Below are positions 7,818 through 16,907 of a DNA stretch of 64,000 nucleotides, piece after piece. Source of the DNA: Streptomyces sp. NRRL F-5123 (GTDB taxonomy: Bacteria > Actinomycetota > Actinomycetes > Streptomycetales > Streptomycetaceae); NCBI RefSeq assembly GCF_000721495.1, contig NZ_JOHY01000068.1, forward strand, positions 1 to 64,000, given 5' to 3'. Within the stretch, counting starts at the first letter, position 1; every line of letters begins with the position of its first letter. Made by a program: the position numbers and the translations under genes. The notes beneath the pieces were generated by a model that was given only the letters and a program-made list of their open reading frames with translations, did no database searches and was not told where the DNA came from.

Positions 7818-9458
7818 TCAGCGCAGCGGAATGGCGTCGGGCACGGAGAGCGTCGACGCCGGGTCCAGGGTGAGGCGGAGGTCTGCGGCGGGCCAGAGGG
7901 GGGCGGGCCAGCGGGCGGTGGCCTGTTCGGGGGAGCGGAGGACCGCCAGGGTGGGGAGGCCCGCGGTCGTGCCCTCGGCCAGCAGGGCGGGGAGGTCGGG
8001 GGCGGGGGCGAGCACCGCGACGTCGTCGAGGACGAAGGTCAGTGGTGGGTCGAGCCGGCCGGCGGGTGACCCTGCGGCCATGCGCCGGCCGTGCTCGACC
8101 ACGCTGGAGACGAGTGCGGTGAGCAGGGGCATCGCACCCAGGTGGGTACGCGGGTCCTCGACCCGCTCGCCCACCACGTAAAGGGTGCCCAATTCCGCGG
8201 CCCACGACTCCACGTCGAGCCCACCGGTCCGGGGCGGATTGCAGGCGTCGCGGATGTGCACGGAGCCCAGCGGTTCCAGGGTCTGCCGGATGAGGGCCTG
8301 CGCGGCGTCCCGCCGGTCGGGGTGGGCGTGCAGCACCGACTCCAGCTCGCCGCTCCAGCCGGAGGCCGCGCGCGGGTCGGAGCGCAGGATGCGCACCGCG
8401 TCGGCCGCCGCCTGGCCGCCCGCCGCCCAGCGGTGGACCTGGCGGAAGGGGCGGCCGTCGACCGCGGCGGCGTGCAGCCAGCAGCGCAGCAGCGTCACCG
8501 CGGTGGAGTGCACGATGGCCTCGTCGGCGCGCGCGGTACGCAGCGGGGCGAGCAGCGCCGCCGCGCGTATCCCCGCGGTCGAGGGCTGCTCGCAGCCGCC
8601 GTGCGGCGCCCACCGCAGCCTGCCGGGCACGTCCAGCAGGTGCGCGGGGTCGTAGACGTGCACGGGCCCGAGCTTGCTGCGGTTGCCGACCGTCTGGTGG
8701 TACGTGTCCGGGTCCGCCGTGGTGACCAGCACCGGGCCCGCCGCCGCGAGGACCGCCGGCTGCACCACCCGCTTGGCCTGGTCGCCGCGCGGCCCGGCGA
8801 ACAGCGCGTAGGTGCGCGTCACCTCGCCGCCGTCGAGGGCCGCCGGGCGCGGCCCGGGCGCGGGCGGCGGGGCCGGGGCGGCGCCGACCGGGGGGAGCTC
8901 GGCGGTGATCGGGTCGGCGGCCCGCGGCGGGACCGCCCGCGGCACCGTACGGAACCAGGCGTCCAGCCCGTCGTCCTTGCCGTGGGCGTCGCCCGGCGTG
9001 CGGCTCCGGCGGCGCGGCGCGGGCACCGCCGCGGCCTCCGCCACCGGCTGCGGCTCGGCTTCCGGCTCGGCGACGGGTACGGGCGCCGGCCTGCGGGCGG
9101 GGCGGCGGCCCTTGCCGCGCAGCCGCGCCACCACGTTCATCACCCACACCGCGAGCGTGAACAGCACCATGAACTGCCCGACGAAGATCCCCCAGAACAG
9201 CCCCGCGCCGGACAGCCCGCCCGCCGCGGCGTCCGGCCACGCGGCCGGGATGTCGTGCGGCTCGCCGACCAGCGCCCGCATCGCCCGCGGGGTGCGGGTG
9301 AAGTGCAGCCCCGTCGGCCACGACCCGTGCGCGAGCAGCCCCGCGATACCGGTCGCCGTCCACACCAGCAGGGTGACGCCCAGCAGGAACGCGATGATGC
9401 CGACGACCAGCCCGTCCGGCAGGCCGCCGCCGCTCTGCTCCCGCTTCTGAGCCGCCAT
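7818..9458 (-). CDS. VirD4/TraD-like coupling protein with degenerate Walker A
   Basis: A 546-residue membrane-anchored protein that looks like the coupling ATPase of the type IV secretion-like locus. Two spans lie at about residues 17-40 and 90-112, followed by a Pro/Ala-rich linker and a RecA-like domain. The P-loop position reads GPRGDQAKR (about 222-230) and lacks the GK[ST] core. The strand after it, GPVLVTTADPDTYHQTVG, and the later FVLDDVAVLAPAPDLPALLA (Walker B region, about 474) keep the VirD4 layout. It is the last gene of the operon, 10 bases after the VirB4-like gene. Loss of the P-loop suggests a structural or substrate-receptor role rather than ATP hydrolysis. Family call is good; activity is inference. 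Confidence 0.78.
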   Translation of the reverse strand: MAAQKREQSGGGLPDGLVVGIIAFLLGVTLLVWTATGIAGLLAHGSWPTGLHFTRTPRAMRALVGEPHDIPAAWPDAAAGGLSGAGLFWGIFVGQFMVLFTLAVWVMNVVARLRGKGRRPARRPAPVPVAEPEAEPQPVAEAAAVPAPRRRSRTPGDAHGKDDGLDAWFRTVPRAVPPRAADPITAELPPVGAAPAPPPAPGPRPAALDGGEVTRTYALFAGPRGDQAKRVVQPAVLAAAGPVLVTTADPDTYHQTVGNRSKLGPVHVYDPAHLLDVPGRLRWAPHGGCEQPSTAGIRAAALLAPLRTARADEAIVHSTAVTLLRCWLHAAAVDGRPFRQVHRWAAGGQAAADAVRILRSDPRAASGWSGELESVLHAHPDRRDAAQALIRQTLEPLGSVHIRDACNPPRTGGLDVESWAAELGTLYVVGERVEDPRTHLGAMPLLTALVSSVVEHGRRMAAGSPAGRLDPPLTFVLDDVAVLAPAPDLPALLAEGTTAGLPTLAVLRSPEQATARWPAPLWPAADLRLTLDPASTLSVPDAIPLR

Positions 9459-9468
9459 GCCCCCCGCC

Positions 9469-10899
9469 TCACGCCACCGCGTCGTCGGCCATTTGCTTGG
9501 CGAGCGCGACCTGCGCCGCGGCGTGCGCCTCCGCGCGTGCCTCGGCCTCGGCTTCCGCCTCCGCCTCGGCCAGGTCGGCGGCGTGCTCCGAGGACGACTG
9601 GGTCATGGCGCGGTCGGTGAAGACCAGCGGCCGCTCGGCCTCGGTGATCAGATGCTTGACGACCTGCACGTTGCCGTTGACGTCCCACACCGCGATGCCC
9701 GGCGTCAGCGTCGGGATGATCTCCACCGCCCAGCGCGGCAGCCCCAGCACCCGGCCGGTCGCGCGTGCCTCGTCGGCCTTCTGGGCGTAGATCGTGCGCG
9801 TCGAGGCCATCTTCAGGATCGCCGCGGCCTCCTTGGCCGCCGCCCCGTCGACGACGTCCGACAGGTGGTGCACCACCGCGACGAAGGACAGGCCGAGCCG
9901 CCGGCCGAACTTCAGCAGCCGCTGGAAGAGCTGGGCCACGAACGGCGAGTTGATGATGTGCCAGGCCTCCTCGACCAGGAAGATGCGTTTCTTCCGGTCC
10001 GGCCTGATCCACGTGTGCTCCAGCCACACGCCGACGATCGCCATCAGGATCGGCATCGCGATCGAGTTGCGGTCGATGTGCGAGAGGTCGAAGACGATGA
10101 GCGGCGAGTCCAGGTCGATGCCCGCGCTCGTCGGGCCGTCGAACATGCCGCGCAGGTCGCCGTCCACCAGCCGGTCCAGCACCAGCGCCACGTCCAGGCC
10201 CCAGGCCCGCACGTCGTCCAGGGCGACGTTCATCGCCTCGGCGGACTCCGGCATCGGGTGCCGCAGCCGCTCGACGATGTCGGTCAGGATCGGCTGGCGG
10301 TCCGTCACCGTGTCGGCCACGTACGCGTGCGCGACCTTCAGCGCGAAGCCCGACCGCTCGTCCAGACCGCGGCCCATCGCGACCTCGATGATGGTCCGCA
10401 GCAGCGCCAGCTGGCCGGTCACGGTGATCGCCGGGTCCAGCGGATTGAGCTTGATGCCGCCGTCCAGCGCCGCCATCGGGTCCAGCCGGATCGGGGTCAG
10501 GCCCATCGCCTGCGCGATCAGATTCCACTCGCCGACGCCGTCCTCGCCCTGCGCGTCCAGCACCACCACCTGGCGGTCCCGGAAGCGCAGCTGGCGCAGC
10601 ACGTACGTCTTCTCCAGCGCCGACTTGCCGTTGCCGGACTCGCCCAGCACCAGCCAGTGCGGCGCGGGCAGCTGCTGGCCGTAGAGCTGGAAGGGGTCGT
10701 AGATGTAGCCCTTGCCCGAGTAGACCTCGCGGCCGATGATCACCCCGGAGTCGCCCAGGCCCGGCGCCGCGGTCGGCAGGTAGACGGCCTGCGCCTGGCC
10801 GGTCGAGGTGCGCACCGGCAGCCGCCCCGTCTCGACACGGCCGAACAGGAAACTGGTGAACGCCTCGGTGAGCGCCGCGAGAGGGTCCAGCATGGGCAT
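9469..10899 (-). CDS. VirB4/TraC-like ATPase
   Basis: A 476-residue cytoplasmic ATPase of the VirB4/HerA-FtsK group that powers type IV secretion. Walker A is LGESGNGKSA (about residues 84-92) and Walker B is IFLVEEAWHI (about 306). It lacks the long N-terminal domain of classical VirB4; the preceding SCO6880-like protein probably supplies that part. The C-terminal 60 residues are Ala/Glu-rich and likely helical. The ATG at 10899 has GAGGAGG 8 bases upstream and was preferred over a further upstream GTG. It begins 25 bases after the previous gene. With the coupling protein's P-loop degenerate, this is the only intact motor ATPase visible in the locus. Confidence 0.87.
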   Translation of the reverse strand: MPMLDPLAALTEAFTSFLFGRVETGRLPVRTSTGQAQAVYLPTAAPGLGDSGVIIGREVYSGKGYIYDPFQLYGQQLPAPHWLVLGESGNGKSALEKTYVLRQLRFRDRQVVVLDAQGEDGVGEWNLIAQAMGLTPIRLDPMAALDGGIKLNPLDPAITVTGQLALLRTIIEVAMGRGLDERSGFALKVAHAYVADTVTDRQPILTDIVERLRHPMPESAEAMNVALDDVRAWGLDVALVLDRLVDGDLRGMFDGPTSAGIDLDSPLIVFDLSHIDRNSIAMPILMAIVGVWLEHTWIRPDRKKRIFLVEEAWHIINSPFVAQLFQRLLKFGRRLGLSFVAVVHHLSDVVDGAAAKEAAAILKMASTRTIYAQKADEARATGRVLGLPRWAVEIIPTLTPGIAVWDVNGNVQVVKHLITEAERPLVFTDRAMTQSSSEHAADLAEAEAEAEAEARAEAHAAAQVALAKQMADDAVA

Positions 10900-10924
10900 G
10901 GCGACGGCCTCCTCAGGACGGCGA

Positions 10925-12469
10925 CTAGCGGCGGATGCCGGTGGCGAACGGCAACGTATTGACGAATGCCCGGTGGTGCTCACGATCGCACCACTCAAGC
11001 TTCAAATACGACTTACCGGCGGAAGCGCGAATGGTGCGCTTGTCGCGCGCCAGCGCTTCCGGGGAGCGCGAGGACACCGTGATGTAACCCACCAGGTTCA
11101 CCCCGGCCGCGCCGCTCGCCAGGTCCTCGCCGCGCTGGTCGATCCGGCCGTGGTGCGCGATGTCACGCGGGTCCACGGTGCGGTTCATCTTCGCGGCGCG
11201 GCTCGCCTCGGCGTCGTCGTTGGTCTTCTCCGTCAGCATCCGCTCGATCGCGACATCGGTCGGCTCCAGGTCCATCGTCACCGCGACCGTACGGATCACG
11301 TCCGGGGTGTGGACCAGCAGCGGCGCCAGGAAGTTGACGCCCACCGGGGTCATCGGCCACTCCTTGATCCACGCCGTGGAGTGGTGCCAGGGCGCCCGGG
11401 TCGTCGACTCGCGCGTCTTGGCCTGCAGGAACGTCGGCTCGGTCGCGTCCAGCTCGGCCGGCCACGCGTTGCGCCGGGTCATCGCCTGGATGTGGTCGAT
11501 GGGGTGGTCCGGGTCGTACATCGAGTGGATGAGCGACGCCAGCCGCGCCTGCCCCAGCGGCTGCCGCACCCGGATGTCCGCCTCGGCGAGCCGCGCACAG
11601 ATGTCGTTGAGCTCGCGCGCCATCACCGCGGCGAGCCCGGCGTCCTTGTCGACCTTGCGGCCGCGTCCGCTCGAAGCCCGTGCCAGCGCGTTGCCCTCGG
11701 CCGCGAGCTCGCGGGTGAAGTGCATGCAGGCCACCAGGTACGCGCGGTGCTGCTCGGAGGACGTCGACACCATCGACTGGAGCTGGTCGTAGGAGTCCTT
11801 GAGCCACCGCTCCGCCTCCGGGTCGCCGCGCTGGGCGACGTCCTTGGCGTGCGCGTCCGGATCGGCGGGCAGCGTACGGGCCAGCATCTGCAGCCGGGTG
11901 ACGAAACCGTCGCCGTTGGCCACGTGCTTCAGGAGCGTGCCGAACCGCTCGACCAGGGCCTCCTGGTCCTCGCTGTCCCGCAGGCCGACACCTGGACCCT
12001 CGATCTCGATCGCCGCCGTCACCGTCCGCCGGTCCACGTGCAGCAGCACCGCGATCTCGTCCGGCCCGAAGGGCGCCGCGAGCCAGCTGATCCGCCCGAT
12101 CCCCGGCGGCGGCCCCACCTCGACCTCCCGCCCGTCCAGCGCGGTGCCCGCCTCCTGCACCGCCGAGCGGTACGTCGGCGCGACCCGCAGCGTACGGCGG
12201 TAGGTGCGGTTGATCTCGAACCAGCGGTAGAACGTGCGCCTGCGGTACGGCAGGAAGACCGCGGCCAGCGCCAGCACCGGCCAGCCGATCAGGCCGACGA
12301 TGCGCAGCAGCAGGAACGGCACCAGCAGCCCGTTGAGCATGCCGAGCCCCGCGCCGAGCACGATCAGCACGATCTCGCCGGTCTCGCGGTTCTTGCCCAC
12401 GATCGCGTTGGGCCGTGCCTTGCCGATCAGATAGGTGCGGCGCGGCTGGGTGAAGGGCTGGGTCGTCAC
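10925..12469 (-). CDS. SCO6880-family T4SS protein (VirB3/VirB4 N-terminal-like)
   Basis: A 514-residue protein of the actinobacterial SCO6880 family, named from conjugation-like loci. Two close hydrophobic segments at about residues 30-72 form a VirB3/PrgI-like hairpin; the rest is a large cytoplasmic domain that resembles the N-terminal part of VirB4. With the next gene it probably makes a split VirB3-VirB4 unit. The GTG start at 12469 overlaps the preceding stop by four bases, indicating translational coupling. No ATP-binding motif was found. Confidence 0.8.
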   Translation of the reverse strand: MTTQPFTQPRRTYLIGKARPNAIVGKNRETGEIVLIVLGAGLGMLNGLLVPFLLLRIVGLIGWPVLALAAVFLPYRRRTFYRWFEINRTYRRTLRVAPTYRSAVQEAGTALDGREVEVGPPPGIGRISWLAAPFGPDEIAVLLHVDRRTVTAAIEIEGPGVGLRDSEDQEALVERFGTLLKHVANGDGFVTRLQMLARTLPADPDAHAKDVAQRGDPEAERWLKDSYDQLQSMVSTSSEQHRAYLVACMHFTRELAAEGNALARASSGRGRKVDKDAGLAAVMARELNDICARLAEADIRVRQPLGQARLASLIHSMYDPDHPIDHIQAMTRRNAWPAELDATEPTFLQAKTRESTTRAPWHHSTAWIKEWPMTPVGVNFLAPLLVHTPDVIRTVAVTMDLEPTDVAIERMLTEKTNDDAEASRAAKMNRTVDPRDIAHHGRIDQRGEDLASGAAGVNLVGYITVSSRSPEALARDKRTIRASAGKSYLKLEWCDREHHRAFVNTLPFATGIRR

Positions 12470-13791
12470 CCGCGATCACCTCCCTGCGAAGTGCCGTTGT
12501 CCGTTCCCCGGTTCGCCCGGAAGGGCGCCCCCAAGCCTCCGCCGCCGGTGCCGGGGCGCGGCGGTGCCGGGGCGCCGCCGCCCTGGCCGCCGCCGCGCGC
12601 GCTGTGCGCCGCGATGCCGCCCGCCACCGGGTTCGACGGTGTCGGGGCGCCGCCGCCCTGGGCCTGCTCCTGCGGGCCGCCGCGGGCGCTGTGGGTCTTG
12701 ATGCCCTGCTTGACGAGCGCGGCCGGCGACGAGATCACCGCGGCGGCCTGGCTCTGGCCGCTCGCCTTGCGGCTGTTGCGCAGGTTGACCACGTCGTCCC
12801 CGAAGCCCGGCACGAAGCGGTAGATCATGAAGCTCGCGAAGATCGCCAGCAGGATGATGGCCAGACCGGACACCACGGCCGAGAACGAGTCCGGCCCGTC
12901 GTCCGTCGAGGACAGCGCGCCCGCCAGGCCCAGCACGATCACGATCACCGGTTTGACGAGGATGACCGCGATCATCACACCGGCCCAGCGCCTGACGTGG
13001 TGCCACATGTTCTTGTCCACCAGACCCGCGTACACCGCGGTGCCGAGCATCGCGCCCACGTACAGCAGCGCCGCCCGGATCACCAGCTCCAGCCACAGCA
13101 CGCCCGCGGCCAGCACCGACACCATCGACACGACGATGAGCATGATCGGGCCGCCGCCGATGTCCGTGCCCTTGGTGAGCGCGGCGGAGAAGGAGCCGAA
13201 GAAGACATCGGTGTCGGACTTCGTGCCCGAGGACATCACGTCCGTGACGGCGTCGGTCGCCGACACCACGGTGTAGAGGATCAGCGGCGTGAAGGCCGAT
13301 GCCAGCACCGTCAGCCACAGGAAGCCGACCGCCTCGGTCAGTGCCTCCGTCATCGGCACGCCGCGCACCGCCCGCTTGGCCACCGCCAGCAGCCACAGGA
13401 TCAGCGTCAGGATCGTCGACGCGGCGAAGACGACGGCGTACTGGCGGAGGAAGGAGGTGTTGGTGAAGTCGACCTCGGTCGTCTTCGTCACCGCGGCCGA
13501 GAGTTTGTCGATCGTCCAGCCGGCGGCGTTGCCGCAGCCTTTGGCGAGGGAGGAGAGGGGGTCGAGGGATTCGGTTGCGGGGGACTTGGGCTTTGACGGT
13601 GTGCCGCTGGTGCAGTAGTCCTTGGCCCCGCCCACCAGTAGGGAGCAGGAGCTGTCGTCGGGCGTCGCCGAAGCCGTCGGCGTCGCGCTCGGCGTAGGCG
13701 TGTCGGCCAGGGCCGCGGACACGGGCCCGAGGCTCAGGGTGAGGACGGCGGCGGTCACGAGGGACCGGCGCAGACGGCGGCTACCTGGCAT
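12466..13791 (-). CDS. VirB6/TrbL-like polytopic membrane protein with signal peptide
   Basis: A 441-residue protein with a signal peptide (cleavage near ALADTP, residue 29), a short Ser/Thr/Pro-rich extracytoplasmic stretch with cysteines, and about six membrane spans between residues 110 and 340. This layout matches VirB6/TrbL channel proteins of Gram-positive type IV systems. The last 80 residues are Gly/Pro/Gln-rich and low in complexity. It overlaps the upstream VirB8-like gene by 11 bases and the downstream gene by four, so the three are made together. Confidence 0.82.
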   Translation of the reverse strand: MPGSRRLRRSLVTAAVLTLSLGPVSAALADTPTPSATPTASATPDDSSCSLLVGGAKDYCTSGTPSKPKSPATESLDPLSSLAKGCGNAAGWTIDKLSAAVTKTTEVDFTNTSFLRQYAVVFAASTILTLILWLLAVAKRAVRGVPMTEALTEAVGFLWLTVLASAFTPLILYTVVSATDAVTDVMSSGTKSDTDVFFGSFSAALTKGTDIGGGPIMLIVVSMVSVLAAGVLWLELVIRAALLYVGAMLGTAVYAGLVDKNMWHHVRRWAGVMIAVILVKPVIVIVLGLAGALSSTDDGPDSFSAVVSGLAIILLAIFASFMIYRFVPGFGDDVVNLRNSRKASGQSQAAAVISSPAALVKQGIKTHSARGGPQEQAQGGGAPTPSNPVAGGIAAHSARGGGQGGGAPAPPRPGTGGGGLGAPFRANRGTDNGTSQGGDRG

Positions 13792-14647
13792 ACGTGAACC
13801 CTCCGTAGTCCCGGACCGCGCCGGCGATGGCGTCGGCGGAGGCGGCCTGGTTGTCGGCGGCGACGGGGGCGGGGCCGTCCTTCTGGGAGGAGGAGCGGAG
13901 CTTCCAGTCGCCGCCCGACCAGACCAGCTGCTCGGTGATGGTGAACCAGGCGGTGCTGACCGGCTTGGTGGAGCCCGTGCCGGCGAGGCCGACGAGGTCG
14001 GTGCACCAGACCTCGACGGTCGTGGTGCCGGAGCCGGTGGAGCCGCCCGCGGTGACCTTGGTGCCGATCGGGACCGTGCGGGAGACGAAGGTGAGGCCGT
14101 CCGGGGCGGTGCCGTCGGCGTTCAGGCCGAGGTTCTTGAGCGCGTCGCCGGAGTAGGCGCTGTCCAGGTTCTGCTGGAGGGTGGCGCTGACGGCCGGGTC
14201 GTAGATGGCGGTGACGATGGCGTGCCGCCGGCCGGCGTTGAACATGTCAGCCGAGCCGAGCGCGACCGCGTAGTTGGCCGCCGCGGACTGCGCGCCCTGG
14301 TCGGTGTGGGCGAAGCCGGCCGGGATGCCGGCGGCGCTCTTGCCCTGGACGGGCCGCTGCCCGGTGGGGTCGGTGGGCGCGGCCTTGGAACCGTGGCTGC
14401 CGGTGGTGCTGCCGGTCGCGGTGCCCGTGGAGGCGCCCGACGTACCGCTGCCGTTGCCGGCGTTGTCGTGCGAGGCCGACGGGTGGTCGCCGCGGTTGGC
14501 GAAGGCCAGCGCGGCGATCAGCAGGACGACGATGCCGACGACCGTGACAAGGGCGCGCCGCGGCTGCGGGCGGCGGCTGCCGCCGTGGGCGGAGTGGCCT
14601 TCGGGCAGCCGGGTCCTGGTCGGGGGTCCGTCCTGGCCGAGGCTCAT
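13781..14647 (-). CDS. VirB8/TcpC-like membrane-anchored protein
   Basis: A 288-residue protein with a charged N-terminus, one span (VVGIVVLLIAALAFA, about residues 36-50), a low-complexity Gly/Ser/Thr linker, and a C-terminal domain of about 160 residues that looks NTF2-like. Position in the operon and topology fit VirB8/TcpC assembly factors, which link channel and pilus parts. Sequence identity to VirB8 is too low to see directly, so the call rests on topology and context. About 230 bases without a recognisable gene separate it from the pilin-like gene upstream. Confidence 0.68.
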   Translation of the reverse strand: MSLGQDGPPTRTRLPEGHSAHGGSRRPQPRRALVTVVGIVVLLIAALAFANRGDHPSASHDNAGNGSGTSGASTGTATGSTTGSHGSKAAPTDPTGQRPVQGKSAAGIPAGFAHTDQGAQSAAANYAVALGSADMFNAGRRHAIVTAIYDPAVSATLQQNLDSAYSGDALKNLGLNADGTAPDGLTFVSRTVPIGTKVTAGGSTGSGTTTVEVWCTDLVGLAGTGSTKPVSTAWFTITEQLVWSGGDWKLRSSSQKDGPAPVAADNQAASADAIAGAVRDYGGFTYAR

Positions 14648-14878
14648 CGCGCGACCGCCCCTCGGGGCGCTGCGGGCGTGCGGATGCCACGGGTCGGGCG
14701 GACGGCTCCGCTGCTTGGTCGAGTGGGCATCAGCACGCAGCCTCGGGTGGGAAGGTGGAGCCGGGACGGGCTCCGCGGGACGTGGCTCGGATCGGACAGG
14801 GAGGAGGAAGGAAGAAGGAGCGGACGGGGAGGCGACAGCGGCGAGGGGCGCGAACCCGGCTCGGCGCGGCGGCGCGGA

Positions 14879-15199
14879 CTACACGGCCATGCCGTAGACG
14901 ATGGTGAACAGCGTGCCGAGCGACCCGATGATGAACACCCCGGTCAGCCCGGCGATGATCAATCCCTTGCCCTGCTCGGCGCTGAAGGTGTCGCGCAGCG
15001 CGGTCGCACCGATCCGCTGCTTGGCCGCACCCCAGATCGCCATGGCCAGGCACAGCAGGATCGCCACCGCCATGACCACCTCGATCATCACACGGGCTTC
15101 CTGGCCCAGTGACCCGAAGGGTCCCCAGTCGGGCGCGATGCCGCCGATGATGGTGTTGATATCGCCCTTGGGGGCTGCCACGAACATGTAACTCACCAC
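14879..15199 (-). CDS. VirB2-like small two-span membrane protein (pilin-like)
   Basis: A 106-residue protein, first in the operon. Two hydrophobic helices at about residues 34-58 and 77-105 are joined by a short basic loop, the layout of VirB2 pilins and TrbC-like subunits. No signal peptidase site is obvious. Three starts are possible (GTG at 15199 or 15196, ATG at 15187); none has a strong ribosome site, so the N-terminus is uncertain by four residues. Its own promoter should lie in the 15200-15560 divergent region. Confidence 0.72.
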   Translation of the reverse strand: MVSYMFVAAPKGDINTIIGGIAPDWGPFGSLGQEARVMIEVVMAVAILLCLAMAIWGAAKQRIGATALRDTFSAEQGKGLIIAGLTGVFIIGSLGTLFTIVYGMAV

Positions 15200-15366
15200 C
15201 CCGCTCTGTCAGTTGGCTCCCCTGCCGGGGCGCAAGGGGCCAGCATCTATCTTGACGGACGTTTCCGCTGTTGCGCGTCGCTCGGCAACTTTCTCGGCGG
15301 ATCGTCCGTGTGATCCGGCCCGGAGCCGTCAGACTGGTGGACGGACCGGTGTTCGATGGGACATGG

Positions 15367-15395
15367 TTGACTACTCTGTGTATCACGAGCATAAC
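15367..15395 (+). promoter_or_regulatory. Candidate promoter of the VirB1-like hydrolase gene
   Basis: TTGACT (15367-15372) and CATAAC (15390-15395) are 17 bp apart, a good fit to the HrdB-type consensus. It lies in the 362-base gene-free space between the divergent pilin-like and hydrolase genes, which otherwise shows only the inverted repeat at 15410. Confidence 0.5.
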
Positions 15396-15409
15396 CGCTG
15401 GGCAACGAG

Positions 15410-15425
15410 GGGAACGGACGTTCCC
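15410..15425. promoter_or_regulatory. Inverted repeat downstream of the candidate promoter
   Basis: GGGAACG and CGTTCCC flank a GA spacer, a perfect 7-bp dyad about 15 bp after the -10 hexamer. Its place fits an operator acting on the T4SS-like locus. The regulator is unknown. Confidence 0.45.
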
Positions 15426-15561
15426 GCGCGGGGGCGGCGGTGAAGGTCCGAGAAGATGACGGGACGACGACCTGACGAGCTGACAGAAGTCGACGGAAGT
15501 TGAGAGAAGGGGTCCGGCGGGGGCCGGAGGCCCGTGAGCGGCGGAAGGGGAGGGGCTGCTG

Positions 15562-16569
15562 ATGGGGCGTAAGATCTGGCTCGGGTTCGGCGTCGGCGCC
15601 GGGTTGTTCTTCTCCTTCATCGCTCTGCTGGTCGTGGGCACCTTCTCGGCGGCCGCGGGTCTGGCGAGCCGCGGGACGAACGCGGTGGGCCTGGCCAAGG
15701 GCGCGGTGCCGGACGTCTACCAGTCGCTGGTACGGGACTGGGGCGATCTGTGCCCGGCGCTCAACCCGGCGCTGCTCGCCGCCCAGCTCTACCAGGAGAG
15801 CGGCTGGAACCCGCGGGCCCGGAGCGGCGCGGACGCCCAGGGCATCGCCCAGTTCATCCCCGGCACCTGGGCCACGCACGGCATCGACGGCAACGGCGAC
15901 GGCAAGGCCGACGTCTGGGACCCGCAGGACGCGATCCCCTCGGCCGCGCAGTACGACTGCGACCTGGCCTCGTACGTCAAGAACGTGCCCGGCGACGTCA
16001 CCGACAACATGCTCGCGGCGTACAACGCGGGCGCCTACGCCGTCATCAAGGCCGGCGGGGTGCCGCCGTACGCCGAGACGCAGAACTACGTCAAGCGCAT
16101 CCGCACGCTGGAGAAGAGCTTCGCCGCGCCGATCGGGGCGGTCGCGCCGTCGCAGCAGGCGGCGGGGGCGATCTACTTCGCCCAGCAGCGCCTCGGCACT
16201 CCCTACCTGTGGGGCGGCGAGGGGACGGCGGCGCAGGACGGGCGGTTCGACTGCTCCGGGCTCACGCAGGCCGCGTACGCCTCGGTGGGCATCACGCTGC
16301 CGCGAGTGGCCGCCGACCAGTGGAACGCCGGGCCGCACCCCGCGCGCGGCGAGCTGCTGCCGGGCGACCTGGTCTTCTTCGCGACCAACCTGAGCGACCC
16401 GCGCACCATCCACCACGTGGGGATCTACGTCGGCGGCGGCCATATGATCAACGCCCCGCACACCGGCGCGCTGATCAGGTTCGACTCGATCGACGGCGCC
16501 GACTACATCGGCGCGACCCGCGTCACCCAGGACGGTGCGCAGGCGCTGCCGGCGGCCGCCGCGTCCTGA
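15562..16569 (+). CDS. Lytic transglycosylase with NlpC/P60 domain (VirB1-like)
   Basis: A 335-residue cell-wall hydrolase. After an N-terminal membrane anchor (about residues 7-30) comes a goose-lysozyme/SLT domain (about 50-185) with the catalytic glutamate in YQESGWNP and the motif AQGIAQFIPGTW. A C40 NlpC/P60 domain follows (about 200-330), with cysteine in FDCSGLTQ and histidine in HHVGIYVG. Pairing both domains in one protein is the standard wall-opening enzyme of Gram-positive type IV systems. It is transcribed away from the rest of the locus. An AGGGGAGGGG tract precedes the ATG. Confidence 0.92.
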   Translation: MGRKIWLGFGVGAGLFFSFIALLVVGTFSAAAGLASRGTNAVGLAKGAVPDVYQSLVRDWGDLCPALNPALLAAQLYQESGWNPRARSGADAQGIAQFIPGTWATHGIDGNGDGKADVWDPQDAIPSAAQYDCDLASYVKNVPGDVTDNMLAAYNAGAYAVIKAGGVPPYAETQNYVKRIRTLEKSFAAPIGAVAPSQQAAGAIYFAQQRLGTPYLWGGEGTAAQDGRFDCSGLTQAAYASVGITLPRVAADQWNAGPHPARGELLPGDLVFFATNLSDPRTIHHVGIYVGGGHMINAPHTGALIRFDSIDGADYIGATRVTQDGAQALPAAAAS

Positions 16570-16907
16570 CGCCCCCGGGATGCCTGGCGGGTGCGGACCG
16601 GTGCCGGCGGATGCCGGCAGATGCCTGCGGTGGTGTCCGGCGGGTGGACGGTGCCGTCACCGCGGTCCGTTGCGTCGCCCGCCCGTCACCCGGACGTCAT
16701 CCTCTGGCCTACGGTCGGCCGCCAAACGCCCCGCGCGGTCACCCTTGCATAACAGCATGGTGATCTTCTGGCGAAGACCGGAACGCTACGTACAGTGCCG
16801 GGCGTTGTACGGGCGACAATGGCTTGGTACGCAAGCGACGGGGGTTGCAGACGTGCCGTGCCGCTGAGACACGGTCAGTTGCTAGTGGTTAGAGGGGCAC
16901 CACCGCC
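16570..16907 (+). other. Gene-free 338-base gap
   Basis: No gene or clear hairpin terminator was seen. The second half is less GC-rich and probably holds the promoter of the PAP2 gene; no convincing hexamer pair could be fixed. Confidence 0.4.

Noticed and set aside
6510..8069. A 519-codon plus-strand frame running through the dehydrogenase gene into repeat block A
   Set aside because: It is an out-of-frame Arg-rich shadow of the dehydrogenase that continues into repeats.
14648..14878. Possible missing T4SS gene between the pilin-like and VirB8-like genes
   Set aside because: I found no frame with a start, ribosome site and sensible composition in these 231 bases.
7818..16569. Integrated conjugative element
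   Set aside because: No relaxase, integrase, excisionase, att repeats or tRNA junction were found, and flanking gene order looks ancestral.
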